Below are positions 41,901 to 53,600 of a stretch of 64,000 nt of DNA, piece after piece. Location of the stretch: assembly GCF_000003855.2 (NCBI RefSeq), contig NW_003101669.1:1182795-1246794 (forward strand), in the 5' to 3' direction. A program made the position numbers and the translations under genes. Numbering within the stretch: position 1 is the stretch's first letter; the number at the start of each line of letters is the position of its first letter. The notes below the pieces were generated by a model that saw nothing but the letters and a program-made list of their open reading frames with translations, had not been told where the DNA came from and did no database searches. Source of the DNA: Blastomyces gilchristii SLH14081. Lineage: Eukaryota > Ascomycota > Eurotiomycetes > Onygenales > Ajellomycetaceae.

Positions 41901-42440
41901 AAAGACATTCTTAAAATCTGTAAAGAGATGTTATGTATATCTGTCTTCAATGATGAATACTGCTACTAATCTTATAGTGAGAGTGATGACTTCTTCATCT
42001 GTTCTCAAGTCTCAATCACCTGTTACACAGTATATTGACTCAATCTTTTTCTCAAGATTCTTCTGATAAAACTCTTCAGATTTCTCTATCACTGTCTCTT
42101 CATTAGTAAGATAATACTGTCACATCTGAGTGACTCAGTCAATGAGAGAATTGTTTTCTCTCAATTATAGAAGATCTAGAATGATGTTCTCATCTATGAT
42201 GTTAACTGTATAAAGAAGCAGACTGCTCTTTTTGAAGATTTCTTCTGAGTCTGTGATCACACACTTTGCTTGAATTATATCAAAACAGTGATATTTTATT
42301 TCATCAGTAAATTTTATATAATCTGATGAATCTATCTTCTTTCAACTCTTCATCAAAGAAAAGGAATAGAATATGAAGTTAATATCTATCTCAGAGTTAA
42401 GTAGGCATCTCACTGATATCTTCTTATTTGAGATATGCAT
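38971..42440 (-). pseudogene. A3 pol, main part (integrase, RNase H, reverse transcriptase, protease)
   Basis: Minus strand. Integrase piece at 39235-39011 (VNCFIKM for VDRFTKM; SLITDQEFLFISKY). RNase H piece at 41042-40842. Reverse transcriptase around 41640-41151 with YLNN (41372-41361) in place of YLDD and the ILIFSKTEKEHDTHVQEVL stretch. A MITE interrupts it at 40288-40791. Premature stops throughout. Confidence 0.85.
40288..40791. mobile_element. MITE, 504 bp, in A3 pol
   Basis: A non-coding insert absent from A1 and A2 at this position. Ends are imperfect inverted repeats, AGACTGGCCGC on the left and AGACTGACCGT read inward from the right. It is flanked by ACAGACAATT (40278-40287) and ATAGATAATT (40792-40801), a 10-bp duplication whose two differences are C-to-T. 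A TSD of 9-11 bp suggests a Mutator-like parent; hAT (8 bp) is less likely. The insert itself carries unmutated CpG sites at its ends. Confidence 0.72.
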
Positions 42441-43020
42441 TGTGATTATAACATGAACTCAGAGATGTGAGAATTATCAATTCTTTTCTTTCTCTTCTTT
42501 ATTCTCTGCAGATACATTTGTCAGAAGAGAAGTTAACTTTGAGAAGATGTCTTCTCAGTTTCTTCTCTTCTTTGACTTCTTACAATCACTGATATAGTGA
42601 TTATCAGCTCTGCAGTTGAAATAGAGATCTTTGTCAAATCTTTTTTAACATTTCTTTACAGTGAGTGAAGAATCAGAATACTTGAAATTCTTCTTTACTT
42701 TCTCTGCACTGAAGCTATCACAGTGTCATTTAGATTCTGTTGTTAATTACTTAGAAGAGGTCTTATTAGTCTTCTTCTCAGAGAATTGAGTATTCAAATA
42801 GATCTGAGAAGTCAGATTGACAAGCTCAGTATAATTAGTTAATAAACTCTGATATTGTGATATCATTGTTCACATCTTATAAGTCAGCTTTACAAGATAA
42901 AGCTGTATTTTTAATTAATTCAAATTATCAGTCAATTTCTCTCAATATTCTTTAAATCTTGTATTGAAATTGAAAGAATTCTCATCATCTCATTGATATA
43001 ATGAGTTGAACTGCTGTGCT

Positions 43021-43033
43021 GCTGTGAAGCTGT
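43021..43033. repeat. SINE target-site duplication, left copy
   Basis: GCTGTGAAGCTGT, repeated perfectly at 43409-43421. The corresponding A1 gag sequence (48050-48075, opposite strand) is uninterrupted, so the empty site is visible in the window. Confidence 0.95.
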
Positions 43034-43408
43034 TATTATTATTATTATTATTATTCTTTCATTATACTCATATGCAAGCGGAGCTTATGATGAGTCCTTG
43101 CGTGATGTTAAATACAGGCCAAGTGTTGGTTATACAGGAGGAAATACAGGTGTTGAGACCACACCAAGATAACAAGAACATAGGAAATACAAAGAAGTGA
43201 CAATTAAATACATGCGATAATAACTTCCCAGCCCAGGAACATAGAGCAATTTTATTGAAGCGATTTGTACACCTCTGTATTTATTAGAAACCTGAGGTGC
43301 TTGAGTTCTGGATTTAATGTATTCCCTGCGGGTTTCGAACCCACACGCCCTGGTTTCCCACGCCAAGGCGCTACCGGGTGGCCGCATTAACCATTCAGCC
43401 ACCGGGGC
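43034..43408 (-). mobile_element. tRNA-derived SINE, 375 bp
   Basis: Minus strand. It starts GCCCCGGTGGCTGAATGG and contains an RNA polymerase III A box (TGGCTGAATGG, complement of 43391-43401) and a perfect B box (GGTTCGAAACC, complement of 43331-43341), about 50 nt apart as in tRNA genes. An unrelated 270-nt body follows. It ends in a (TAA)n tail of about eight triplets. It is flanked by a perfect 13-bp target duplication. Unlike the surrounding retroelement it keeps GC-rich sequence, consistent with its size being below that usually recognised by RIP or with a recent insertion. Mobilisation would need a LINE. Known fungal SINEs such as Mg-SINE and Foxy have the same architecture. Confidence 0.93.
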
Positions 43409-43952
43409 GCTGTGAAGCTGTGATTGTGATGATCTTTGATTTGATTCAGTAGAAAGTTCTTGAATTCTTCTCAAGTTATAACAGTATTGATATGCTCAAG
43501 CTCTCTCTTCTTAATGACTCAAGTAGTCACAGAGATGCCTTCAAGAAGGTTAGTGACATATATTACTTATATCTTATAAGTATTATACTGACTCAGGTTA
43601 AGATGAAATTTCTGTTCAAGAATACAGATAAAGCTGTGAAATTCAGATAAGATATTTCTCTTATATCTTAGTAAATCTCTGATCTTAATCTCTCTATCTT
43701 TATAATAGATGTAGGTGTGTAGAGGCTGTGATGATAGCAGAGTGATTGAAGAGCTTATATCAAAATATACAGTGAGTTCAGAAATCTCAGATTTCTGTCA
43801 GAGTAAAGATGTATACACTCTAGAAAATAATGTAGTATTTCTCTCAGAGAGTGAGATTGAATTGATCTCAGTATAGATATATGAGATTATATCAGTTAAT
43901 TAGAGCTTGACTGATTCAAATGTATAATTAGATTGAGTGATTTAAATTATAA

Positions 43953-44490
43953 TATAATAAAACTAAAGCAGTGACTAGTTAGCAGTATTATATAGAAGTA
44001 GTTATTTAAGAAGTTATATAAGTGAGCTTAACTATCTTGCTTAAATAGTGAGCTTATAGACTGCAGAGTTATTGTGAGAATATCACAGATATAATACTTA
44101 GTATACTAAGAATATTATATAAGATATGTAGTAACTCTTATATATATTTCAGTAGAAGAAAAATAAATCACTGACTTCTTTTATAAGAAGTCAGCATCTA
44201 ATTATTCTATATAGACAATGAGTGAATATCTTCTCTTATTTCATAAGTGAGAATAGCTGAAGTAATATCTTAACAGTGTCTTACTATCAAGAAAAAGTAA
44301 TCTACTGATCTTGTATAAAAGTGAGGTTCTTATATTTATTAATCAGATCTTTCTATGATATATCTGAATGATGTTATAGAGCAGTTGAAAACTGGTTTGA
44401 ATAACCTGTGAGATAAATGAAATCATCCACATGAAAGTGATGAGTCATGTGAAACCACAATGAGGCCTTGACGCGGCCGGGAGCGTGATA
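43953..44490 (-). repeat. A3 5' LTR (about 538 bp)
   Basis: Ends at 44490 with GGCCGGGAGCGTGATA. The GC-rich terminal 30 bases are preserved while the rest is mutated. Confidence 0.85.
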
Positions 44491-44523
44491 TTAAGCTCTT
44501 TTGCCTCAGTAGTCTACACAACC
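44491..44523 (+). repeat. A3 target duplication, TRIM 3' LTR right fragment and TRIM target duplication
   Basis: TTAAG (44491-44495) is TCGAG with C-to-T and G-to-A. 44496-44518 is the last 23 bp of the TRIM LTR (CTCTTTTGCC...CTACA) with two C-to-T changes. 44519-44523 is CAACC, the outer TRIM duplication. Confidence 0.85.
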
Positions 44524-46987
44524 ATAGAGGAAGAACGTAGGGTTAATTTATAATGATTACACTGTGAATTCATTATTTCACCTGTGTCACGTGTCACTGA
44601 TTGTAACACATGTTTCATCATTATATTCAGTGACACATCACTGAATATTAAACATCAAGATAGTGTTGAAACAGCACAGAACTTCTTAACATTATCAGAG
44701 AACAGCTCAGTCATCATGTAATTAGCAGATACTACTATTAAGATACTACTGAAATACTGTGAGTCATAATATACTGTTCTGTCAGTGAAATCAATACTTG
44801 TATACTATTCAGCTAGACTAGTTAACTACTTCATATAAATTAAATTACTATCTAAAGAAACAAGACATTTCAAGTGTAATGTAAATATCTTATTACTCAA
44901 GATTCATATATTAAATAATCATCATTTTCATCAGTATTCAGTATTGAAATGTTATATAATACTGTCTTTTAAATTACTGAAAGTCTGATAATAGTATAAC
45001 TGTCAGAATTCTCTTATAAAATCAGCAGATTCAGCAGATAATTCTGTCTGATATAATGTAGAGAAGTAAGTGTAAAGAAAATTCACTTAATCTCTCTCAT
45101 TTAATAGACAAAAATAGTTGTAATTCAGTCAAGATTAATCTCTTAATATTGAAGAATATTTCTCTTTATAAGAGAGATTTAATGAACATACTTTCTGATT
45201 TATATATTAATAAGTCAATAACTGATTGATTGATTAGTTGAAGAGACATATCAAACTGAGAATGTTAACTTATTATAGAAAAGAATCAGACAGTGATCTA
45301 GTTTCAAAACTAAGAGCTTATTTCAATCAGTGTTATAGAATTCTTACAGATTATTAAGAAATGAATAAAGTAATTCAAGCTTGAAGAGATTTATAAATTA
45401 TATACTGACTTTCTCTGATATCTTACTTAATAATAGATGATTAAAAATCTTCAGAGTAATATAATCTTTTATTAACTCTAACTTAATAGAGTAGTTTGAT
45501 GAATTATTATTATTATCTGATTCTTCATTCATTCTCAGAAGATTATTAAATAGTGCTGAATAAACTATATATAGCTGTTAAATCTTCTGTATCAGATACA
45601 AGTCAGATCTATTAAAAGAATCTCTTAATACTAGTTATAAGATGTAGTGAAAGCTCTTCTGTAAGAGCAGTGTCTTCTTTATATTTTAATAATTTATTCA
45701 CTGCACAAGATTCTTATAGTCTTAATACTTATTCTTCTCTATCAGAACATTGTAGTTGTTAGATACAGTATATTCTTTAATCAGCTTAATATAGTATAAA
45801 TTAATATGTATATTCAGTCAACTCTTCATATATCATATAAGCTTTGCTTTTTTGATATAATCACTGATATATATAGCAACTGTACTCATTGTTGAAGTAG
45901 AGAATGACTGATAACTAACAACTGAATCAGCTTAGAATAATTCAAATGTCACTGCTACTCTTACTGTAACTTCAATAAGAAATTATAGCTATTAATAAGC
46001 TGTAAGTATGATTTAATAAGTCACTTCAGAATCATTTTCTCTTGAAGATTGAGATATTAATAGACTATTACTTCTTATAATGACTGCATATATCTGAATA
46101 ATAAGATTAATAGATAATTGATTTAATACTGAAAATGCTGCAGAAATAATCTACTTAATTACTGAACTGAGTTATTTCTCTCTGAGCTCACACTGCAAGA
46201 TAAGAGATATAATAATTAAAGCTTAAGTATATTCTTGAAGCTGATACTTCTTGAGATGAGTGATCAGTGACTGCAGATAATTTCAATTATAAGAAAAAGA
46301 GAATGTCTGCAATATTCAGAAGTATTCTAGCTAATTATACAGTGATAAGACAGTACTGATCAGCAATGAGTGTGAAATCTCTGATATATCAGTGAACTCA
46401 CTATGATATGAATCAGAAGAAAAAAAGAAGATTAAATTCAAACTTAAGTATATTTGAAAAAGAGACACTGTCTGTGCTGTTATACTCTGCTCTTAACACA
46501 TTTACTCTCTATATGTGAGATTTAGCAGGTTATTCAGTTTAGACTGAAGATGTTGTATATAATGATGAAATCAGCTGTTATTACATAGATCATAGTTCAG
46601 ATTCAGCTGATTTTTATCATTAATAAAGCAGCTTTAATATAATCTTCTTATAGTTGATTTTTTGATCTCTGTATTACTATTTTACTACAGCATATCTTTA
46701 AGAAATATAATATAAGATGCAACAATTCTTATCTTTTCTTCACTGATATTCATCATAACTTTCTCACAATTTAATATAGATAAGTCATGTGACAATGCAG
46801 TGACAGTGTCAGAAAAATTGATATTATAAGAATCAAAGATTAGAATAAAAATATTATTTTACTTCAAGTACTTAACAGTACTCAGTACAGAAATTATATA
46901 AAAACTCATCAAGCTTCAGTATATATTTCAATATAAATTAAATTCATCAATAAATAATTGATATAATAGAGAAATAACTTGTATATC
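44524..46987 (-). mobile_element. Degraded DNA transposon, transposase resembling Plavaka/KDZ type
   Basis: AT-rich, mutated and unlike families A or B. On the minus strand, from 46985 to about 46380, one frame is followed through scattered stops. It contains an FLYxNxYxSLM-like stretch, a NINFSDTVTALSHDL segment, FLKDM followed by two stops (Gln codons by RIP), NSN and a Cys-rich arginine stretch, then NYDLCNNS and HHYIQHLQSKLNNL. This order recalls the fungal CACTA-related Plavaka/KDZ transposases (GDMPQQxxNxGFK ... YHHxxxxxxxELN). A further Ser/His segment follows near 46250. The assignment rests on remembered motif order. Terminal inverted repeats were not found; A1 is inserted at its right end with left flank ATATC. 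Confidence 0.5.
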
Positions 46988-47530
46988 TGTCACGCTCCCG
47001 GCCGCGTCAAGGCCCTGTTGCAGTTTCACACAGCTCATCACTTTCATGTGAATGATTTCATTTATTTCACAGGCTGTTCAAACCAGTTTTCAACTGCTCT
47101 ATGACATCATTTAAATATATCATAGAAAGATTCAATTGATGAATATAAGAACCTCACTTCTATACAAGATCAGCAGATTACTTTTTCTTAACAGTAAGAT
47201 ACTGCTGAGATATCACTTCAGCTATTCTCACTCATGAAATGAGAGAAGATATTCACTCATTGTCTATATAGAATAGCTAGATACTGACTTCTTATAAAAG
47301 AAGTCAGTGATTCATTTTTCTTCTACTGAAATATATATAAGAGTTACTGCATATTTTATACAATATTCTTAGTATACTAAGTATTATATCTATGATATTC
47401 TCATAATAATTCTGTAGTCTACAAGCTTGCTATTCAAGTAAGATAGTTAAGCTCACTTATATAACTTTTTAAATAACTATTTCTATATAACACTGCTAAC
47501 TAGTCACTGCTTCAGTTCTGTTATATTACA
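46988..47530 (+). repeat. A1 5' LTR (543 bp)
   Basis: TGTCACGCTCCCGGCCGCGT ... TTATATTACA. The GC-rich first 40 bases are preserved. Confidence 0.92.
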
Positions 47531-47587
47531 ATTCAAATTACTTAATCTGATTACACATTTGAATCAGTCAAGCTTTAACAGACTGAT

Positions 47588-48620
47588 ATGATCTTATGTA
47601 TCTGCACTGAGACTGATCTGATCTCATTCTCTGAGAAAAACACTACATCATTTTCTAGAGTGTGTACATCTCTACTTCAGCAGAAATCTGAGATTTCTGA
47701 ACTCACTGTATATTTTGACATGAGCTCTTCAACTGCTCTGCTATCACTGCAGCCTCTACACATCTACATCTATTATGAAGATAGAGAGATTAAGATCAGA
47801 GATTCACTAAAATATAAGAAAAACATCTTGTCTGAATTTCACAGCTTTATCTGTACTCTTGAATGAAAATTCCGCCTTAACTTAAGCCAGTATAATACTC
47901 ATAAGATATAAGTAATATACACTGCTAATCTTCTTGAAGGCATCTCTGCAACTACTTGAGTCATCAAGAAGAGAGAGCTTGAGTGTATCAATACTGTCAT
48001 GACTTGAGAAGAATTCAAGAACTTTCTACTGAATCAAATTGAAGATCACTGTAACTGCAGCTTCACAGTAGTACAGCAGTTCAACTCATTATATTAATAA
48101 GATGATGAGAATTCTTTCAATTTTAATACAAGATTTGAAGAATATTGAGAGGAATTAACTGATGATTTGAATCAATTAAAAACACAGCTTTATCTTATAA
48201 AGCTGACTCATAAGATGCAGACAATGATATTATAATATCAGAGTTCATTAATCAATTGCACTGAGCTTGTCAACCTGGCTTCTCAGATCTATTTGAATAC
48301 TCAATTCTTTAAGAAGAAGATTAACAAGACTTCTTCTAAGCAATCAATGATGAGATCTAAACAGCATTATAATAACTTCAGTGCAGAGAAAGTAAAGAAG
48401 AATTTCAAGTATTTTAATTCTTCACTCACTGTGAAGAAATGTTAAAAAAGATTTGATAAAGATCTCTGTTTCAACTGCAGAGCTGATGAACACTATATCA
48501 GTGATTGTAAGAAGCTGAAGAAGAGAAGAAACTGAGAAGACATCTTCTTAAAGTCAACTCCTCTTCTGACAAATGTATTCATAGAAGATAATGAAGAGAA
48601 AGAAATGAAGAATTGATAAT
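47588..48620 (+). pseudogene. A1 gag
   Basis: ATG at 47588 opens 92 codons (MILCICTETDLISFSEKN...), then a TGA. The frame continues beyond with a few stops to about 48620. The zinc knuckle C-F-N-C-R-A-D-E-H-Y-I-S-D-C at 48467-48508 fits CX2CX4HX4C with all four ligands kept. Capsid and nucleocapsid role by family. No other gene overlaps. Confidence 0.85.
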
Positions 48621-51600
48621 TCTCACATCTTCAAGTTCATATTATGATCACAATACATACTCTGAATAGAGAGATATTAGTAAGATGCCTACTTAACTTC
48701 AGAGTGAATATCAACTTCATATTCTATTTCTTTTCTTTGATGAAGAGTTAGAAGAAGATAGATCTGTCAGATTATATGAAATTTACTGATGAAATAAAAT
48801 GTCACTGTTTTAGCATAATTCAAGTGAAGTGTGTGATCACAGACTCAGAAGAAATCTTTAAGAAGAGCAGTCTGCTTCTTCACACAGTTAATATCATAGA
48901 TGAGAATGTTATTCTAGATCTCTTATAATTGAGAGAAAACAATTCTCTCATTAACTGAGTTACTCAGGTGTGACAGTACTGTCTTACTAATGAAGAGACA
49001 GTAATAGAGAAATCTGAAGAGTTTCATCAGAAGAATCTTGAGAAAAAGATTGAGTCAATATACTGTGTAGCAGGTGATTGAGACTTGAAGACAGATGAAG
49101 AAGCTATCATTCTTGCTGCAAGATTAGCAGTAGTATCTGTCATTGAAGATGAATGTATATAACATCTCTTTACAGATTTTAAGAATATCTTTTCAGAAAG
49201 AAAAGCAGTGAAGTTTCCTGACATCAAGATATAATATAAGATTTGTCTTGAAGATGATGCAACAGCACTGTACAGATCTCTTTATAACTTGTCTGTAAAG
49301 AAATTGAATGTTCTATGCAAATATCTTGAAGAAGTGTAATCAAAGAACTGAATACATTTATCAAAGAGTTTAGCAGAGACATCTATACTCTTTATACTCA
49401 AGAAGAATGATAGACTACACTTATACATAGACTACAGAGGCCTTAATAAGATAACAGTTAAGAATTACTATTTATTACTATTAATTAATAAGATAATTAA
49501 TCAATTATCTGAAGCAAAGATGTTCTCAAAGATTGATATACAGAATATCTATCATAGAATTAGAATTAACAAAGATAACATTTGAAAAATGACTTTTCAT
49601 ATCAAGTACAGTAATTTTGAATATCTTGTTTTATCTTTTGATCTTTATAACACTTCAGCCATCTTTCAGGCCTATATAAATGAGACACTGCAGGGCCTTG
49701 TCAATGTCTTCTGCATAGTATACTTGAACAACATTCTAATCTTCTCAAAAATGAAGAAAGAACATGATACTCATGTTCAAGAAGTATTGAGTTGCTTAAG
49801 ACAGTATCAACTCTATATAAACACTGAAAAATACTTATTCTACATGCAGAAGATTGATTTCTTAGATTATATTATTAAGATAAATAGCATTTCAATGAAC
49901 AGAAGCTGAGTCTCTGTTATTAAGAACTGATCAGCACTGTGAATGTACTGTGAGATGCAGATATTTCTAGAATTTGTGAATTTCTACAGATGATTCATCT
50001 ATGTATATTTATAAATTACTGTCTCTCTTACAGATCTGTTAAAGAAAAGTGTGAAAGATAGAAAAACAGAACTGTTTATTCTTATTTAAGACATTATACA
50101 GATGTTTGCAGAATTGAAATAAGCTTTCACAGATATTACAATACTGAATCACTTTAACTCTGACTTACTCAGTCAGTGTAAGACTGATGTATCTGAGAAT
50201 GAGATCTGTGAAATCTTTTCACAGTTGATATTGAAGATCTTTCAATATTAGAAGAATCAGAGAATAATCACTTTTGAGAAAATAGATAATGAATTATCTA
50301 TGAGAGAAGACTTTTTTATAAAGTCTATAAGATACTGTGAATAAAGATCAGTGATCTTCTTCTCTAAGAAGTTATTACTTATACAGAGAAGATATAATAC
50401 TCATAATTAGAAGATGTTAGTAATTATTAAATTCTTTAAGATCTGATAATATTATCTTCAGAGTAGTAAGTACTCAGTGTAAGTTCTCACTGATTATATA
50501 AATCTGCATTACTTCTTGACAATAAAGAGCTTGATAGAATATTAAGCTAGGTAAGCAGAGCTGCTTTTGAAGTATGATTTCTATATCTGATACTGTTCAG
50601 ATCAGCTTAACTCTGCTGATATACTGTCTAAACAGTCTGATTATAATATCATTAATGTGAAGAAGAATTCTATAAAAGAATCTCTATTATCACTGCAGAA
50701 GAAGCTGACTGCAGAAGATTGAAGTTCTCTGAAGCTTAAGAACAGTGCTGAAGAGACAGCTGTGTAACTCAGTATAGAAGATGAAAGAAAACTCAGATTC
50801 TCACAGAGAACTGACACTGAAGATTATAAGCTTCTCATATTATATCTTACAATTATTGAATTGATAAAGAATGAAATAATCTACAATCTTTTAATCTGAC
50901 TACTTTTGAAATTCATTGATAAGTTACAGAAGAGAGACATCTCTACTACAGCTTGAATTCAGAAGTTGAAGAAGAAAGAATTCAGTTTAAACTTGAAAGA
51001 GACAGACTCTGAGTGAGATAATGCTGCTAAGAAATCAAGTCACTGATAACTAGAAGAATGTGAACTTCTACTGCTGAATGATTCAGTCTTTGTCTCTTAT
51101 AGTAGAGCAGTGTGTCAGAAGTTATTAAGAATTCATTATAATAATTCTCATACAGAGCACTTCAGATTAGAAAAGACTGAGAAACTTCTAAAATATAAAT
51201 ATATTTAAAACAAGCTTTAAGCAGATGTCAAAGAGTATATTGAAACTTATAATATCTGTCAAAGAATAAAGATTTTACAGTATAAGTAATACAGTGAGTT
51301 AATATCACTGCCTGTTTCAAAGAGCTCATGACAGAATCTATTAATGAATTTCATAGTTAATCTGCTGAAGTTGACAAGAGTCAAAGAATATGACTTGATT
51401 TTAATCATTGTTAACTGCTTCACAAAGATAACTAAATATATTTCTACTTATAAAAAGATTAAAGCCTCTGAATTGACTGATCTATTTTTAGATATCATCA
51501 TTCATAATCACAGTGCTCTGAAATCATTGATAACAGATTGAGAATCTCTCTTCATCAGCAAATACTGATCAGCTTTTTACTATCATCTTATAATAAGATG

Positions 51601-51967
51601 TCTTCTCAGTACTGCATTTCATTCACAGACTGATAATCAGACTAAACATCAGAATCAGACACTAGAACAGCATCTTTAAGTGTTCTATTTATATTATCAG
51701 AATGATTGACTTAAACATCTTCTGACTGCTGAATTCATATATAACAATACAAAGAATGTAATCTTAAAGATATCTTCTTTCTATACTTGTTATGAATATA
51801 ATTCTTTGTTACTCAGTGATGTCGCGGACAATGTTTCAAAGAGAGAAATAGACAGTCAGAATGTCAGACAGATACAGAGAACAGAGTATCTCTCAGTGTT
51901 AAAAGTAAAAGTGAAATTGAAACTTTTAAATAAAATTCATAAGAAGGTGATGAAAAGCATTCACTGC
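48621..51967 (+). pseudogene. A1 pol: protease, reverse transcriptase, RNase H, integrase
   Basis: An RT segment of 106 codons without stop (49589-49909) contains SNFEYLVLSFDLYNTSAIFQ and YLNN (49721-49732) where YLDD is expected. Then come the RNase H region (about 50050-50500), an integrase piece of 66 codons (51344-51541, MNFIVNLLK; VNCFTKI for VDRFTKI) and LSTAFHSQTDNQT (about 51610). It continues after A2 at 59768 to a chromodomain at about 60055-60200 (EKILNK...LQYLVK..EY). Confidence 0.88.
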
Positions 51968-52511
51968 TGTCACGCTCCCGGCCGCGCCAAGGCCCCGCTG
52001 CGGTTTCACACGGCTCATTGCTTTCATGTGGATGATTCCATCCATCTCACAGGCCATCTGAACCGGTTTCCAACCGCTCTATGACATTATTCAGATATAT
52101 TATAGAAAGATTTGATTGATGGATATGAGAATCTCACTTCTATATAAGGTCAGCAGATTACTTTTCCTTGATAGTGAGATGCTGCTGAGGTATCACTTCA
52201 GCTATTCTCACTCATAAAATGAGAGAAGATATTCACTCATTGTCTATATAGAATAGCTAGATACTGACTCTCTATGAAAGAAGTCAGTAATTCATTTTTT
52301 CTTCTATTGAAATATATACAAGAGTTACTACATATCTCATACAATCTTCTTAGTATACTAAGTATCATATCTGTGATATTCTTGCAATAACTCTATAGTC
52401 TACAAGCTTGCTATTCAAGCAAGATAGTTAAGTCTACTTATACAGCTTCTTAAATAACTACTTCTATATATCACTACTGACTAGTCATCACTTCAGTTCT
52501 ATTATATTATA
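51968..52511 (+). repeat. A2 5' LTR (544 bp)
   Basis: The least mutated copy: TGTCACGCTCCCGGCCGCGC and the following 110 bases keep nearly all CpG. The 3' half is mutated. Confidence 0.93.
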
Positions 52512-52568
52512 ATTTAAATCACTTGATCTGATTATATATTTGAATCAGTCAAGCTCTAACAGACTGAT

Positions 52569-53600
52569 ATAATCTTATATATCTGTACTGAGACTGATCT
52601 GATCTCACTCTCTGAGAGAAACACTACATCATTCTCTAGAGTGTGTACATCTCTATCTCAGCAGAAATCTGAGATTTCTGAACCTGCTGTATATTTTAAT
52701 ATAAGCTCTTCAACTGCTTTATCACTGCTGCAGTCTCTACACATCTACATCTATTATAAAGATAGAGAGATTAAGATCAGAGATTCACTGAGATATAAGA
52801 GAAACATCTTGTCTGAATTTCACAGCTTTATTCACACTCTTGAACAGAAATTCCACCTTAACCTGAGCCAGTATAATACTTACAAGATATGAGTAATATA
52901 CACTGTCAATCTTCTTGAAGGCATCTCTGCAACTACTTGAGTTATCAAGAAGAGAGAGCTTGAGCATATCAATGCTGTTATAACTTAAGAAGAATTCAAG
53001 AACTTTCTACTGAATTAAATCAAAGATCACTGTAATCACAGCTTCACAGCAGCACAGTGATTCAACTTATTATATTAATAAGATAATGAGAATTCTTTCA
53101 ATTTCAATGCAAGATTTGAAGAATATTGAGAGAAACTGATCAATGATTTGAATTAATTAAAAATACAGCTTTATCTCACAAAGCTGACTCACAAGGTACA
53201 GATAATAATATTATAATATCAGAGTTTATCAATCAATTATACTGAGCTTGTTAATCTAGCTTTCTGAATCTATTTGAATAATCAATTCTTTAAGAAAAAG
53301 ATTAATAAGATCTCTTCTAAGTAATCAATAACAGAATCTAAACAGCATTATGACAGCTTCAGTATGAAGAAAGTAAAGAAGAATTTCAAGTATTCTGATT
53401 CTTCACTCACTGTAAAGAAATGTTAAAAAAGATTTGATAAAGATCTCTATTTCAACTGCAGAGCTGATAATCACTATATCAGTGATTATAAAAAGCTGAA
53501 GAAGAAAAGAAACTGAGAAGATATCTTCTCAAAGTTAACTTCTCTTCTGACAAATGTATTCATGAAAGATAAAGAAGAGAAAGAAAAGAATTAATAATTC
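52569..53600 (+). pseudogene. A2 gag
   Basis: Homologous to A1 gag. The open part (52641-52892) includes YIYYKDREIKIRDSLRYKRN. The zinc knuckle near 53447-53489 has the last Cys changed to Tyr (SDY). Several stops. Confidence 0.8.

Larger units (their letters stand above)
42440..43900 (-). pseudogene. A3 gag, interrupted by SINE
   Basis: Minus strand, homologous to A1 47588-48620. The zinc knuckle lies at about 42585-42630. The SINE with its target duplication splits the frame at 43021-43421. Many stops. Confidence 0.75.
21263..44490 (-). mobile_element. Gypsy-type chromovirus, family A copy 3 (A3), mutated, host of B1, MITE and SINE
   Basis: Oriented on the minus strand. LTRs lie at 43953-44490 (5') and 21263-21805 (3'). 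TSD TCGAG lies at 21258-21262, with RIP-changed TTAAG at 44491-44495. Order on the minus strand is LTR, gag, protease, reverse transcriptase, RNase H, integrase, chromodomain, extra 3' frame, LTR. Inserted within it are B1 (24462-38965), a MITE (40288-40791) and a SINE (43034-43408). Removing these and one TSD copy each leaves about 7.8 kb, as in A2 (7795 bp). Reading frames are full of stop codons caused by C-to-T and G-to-A changes, so the copy is dead. Confidence 0.9.
20869..44518 (+). mobile_element. TRIM-type miniature LTR element, split by later insertions
   Basis: Terminal repeat 1 (20869-20950, TGTTG...CTACA, 82 bp) is followed by 253 bp without any coding frame and by terminal repeat 2. 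Repeat 2 begins at 21204 and is interrupted at 21262 by the Gypsy element A3. The remaining 23 bp (44496-44518) restore exactly 82 bp. The first internal bases, GGTTATGAGACC, are complementary to a tRNA-Met anticodon arm with the CAU anticodon, as in half-tRNA primed Ty1/copia elements. A purine run (GAGAGGGAG) lies just before repeat 2. TSD CAACC lies on both outer sides. Element size without inserts is 417 bp. Such non-coding elements depend on another element's proteins. The left part is not mutated; the right 23 bp show C-to-T changes. Confidence 0.82.

Noticed and set aside
41866..42066. Plus-strand frame with a counterpart at 49027-49227 (minus)
   Set aside because: Shadow of family-A pol in the opposite direction.
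43022..43060. TTA repeat as a CRISPR or independent microsatellite
   Set aside because: It is the tail of the SINE; no spaced repeats are present anywhere in the window.
43331..43408. Functional tRNA gene
   Set aside because: The A and B boxes belong to a SINE with its own tail and target duplication; no complete acceptor stem was found.
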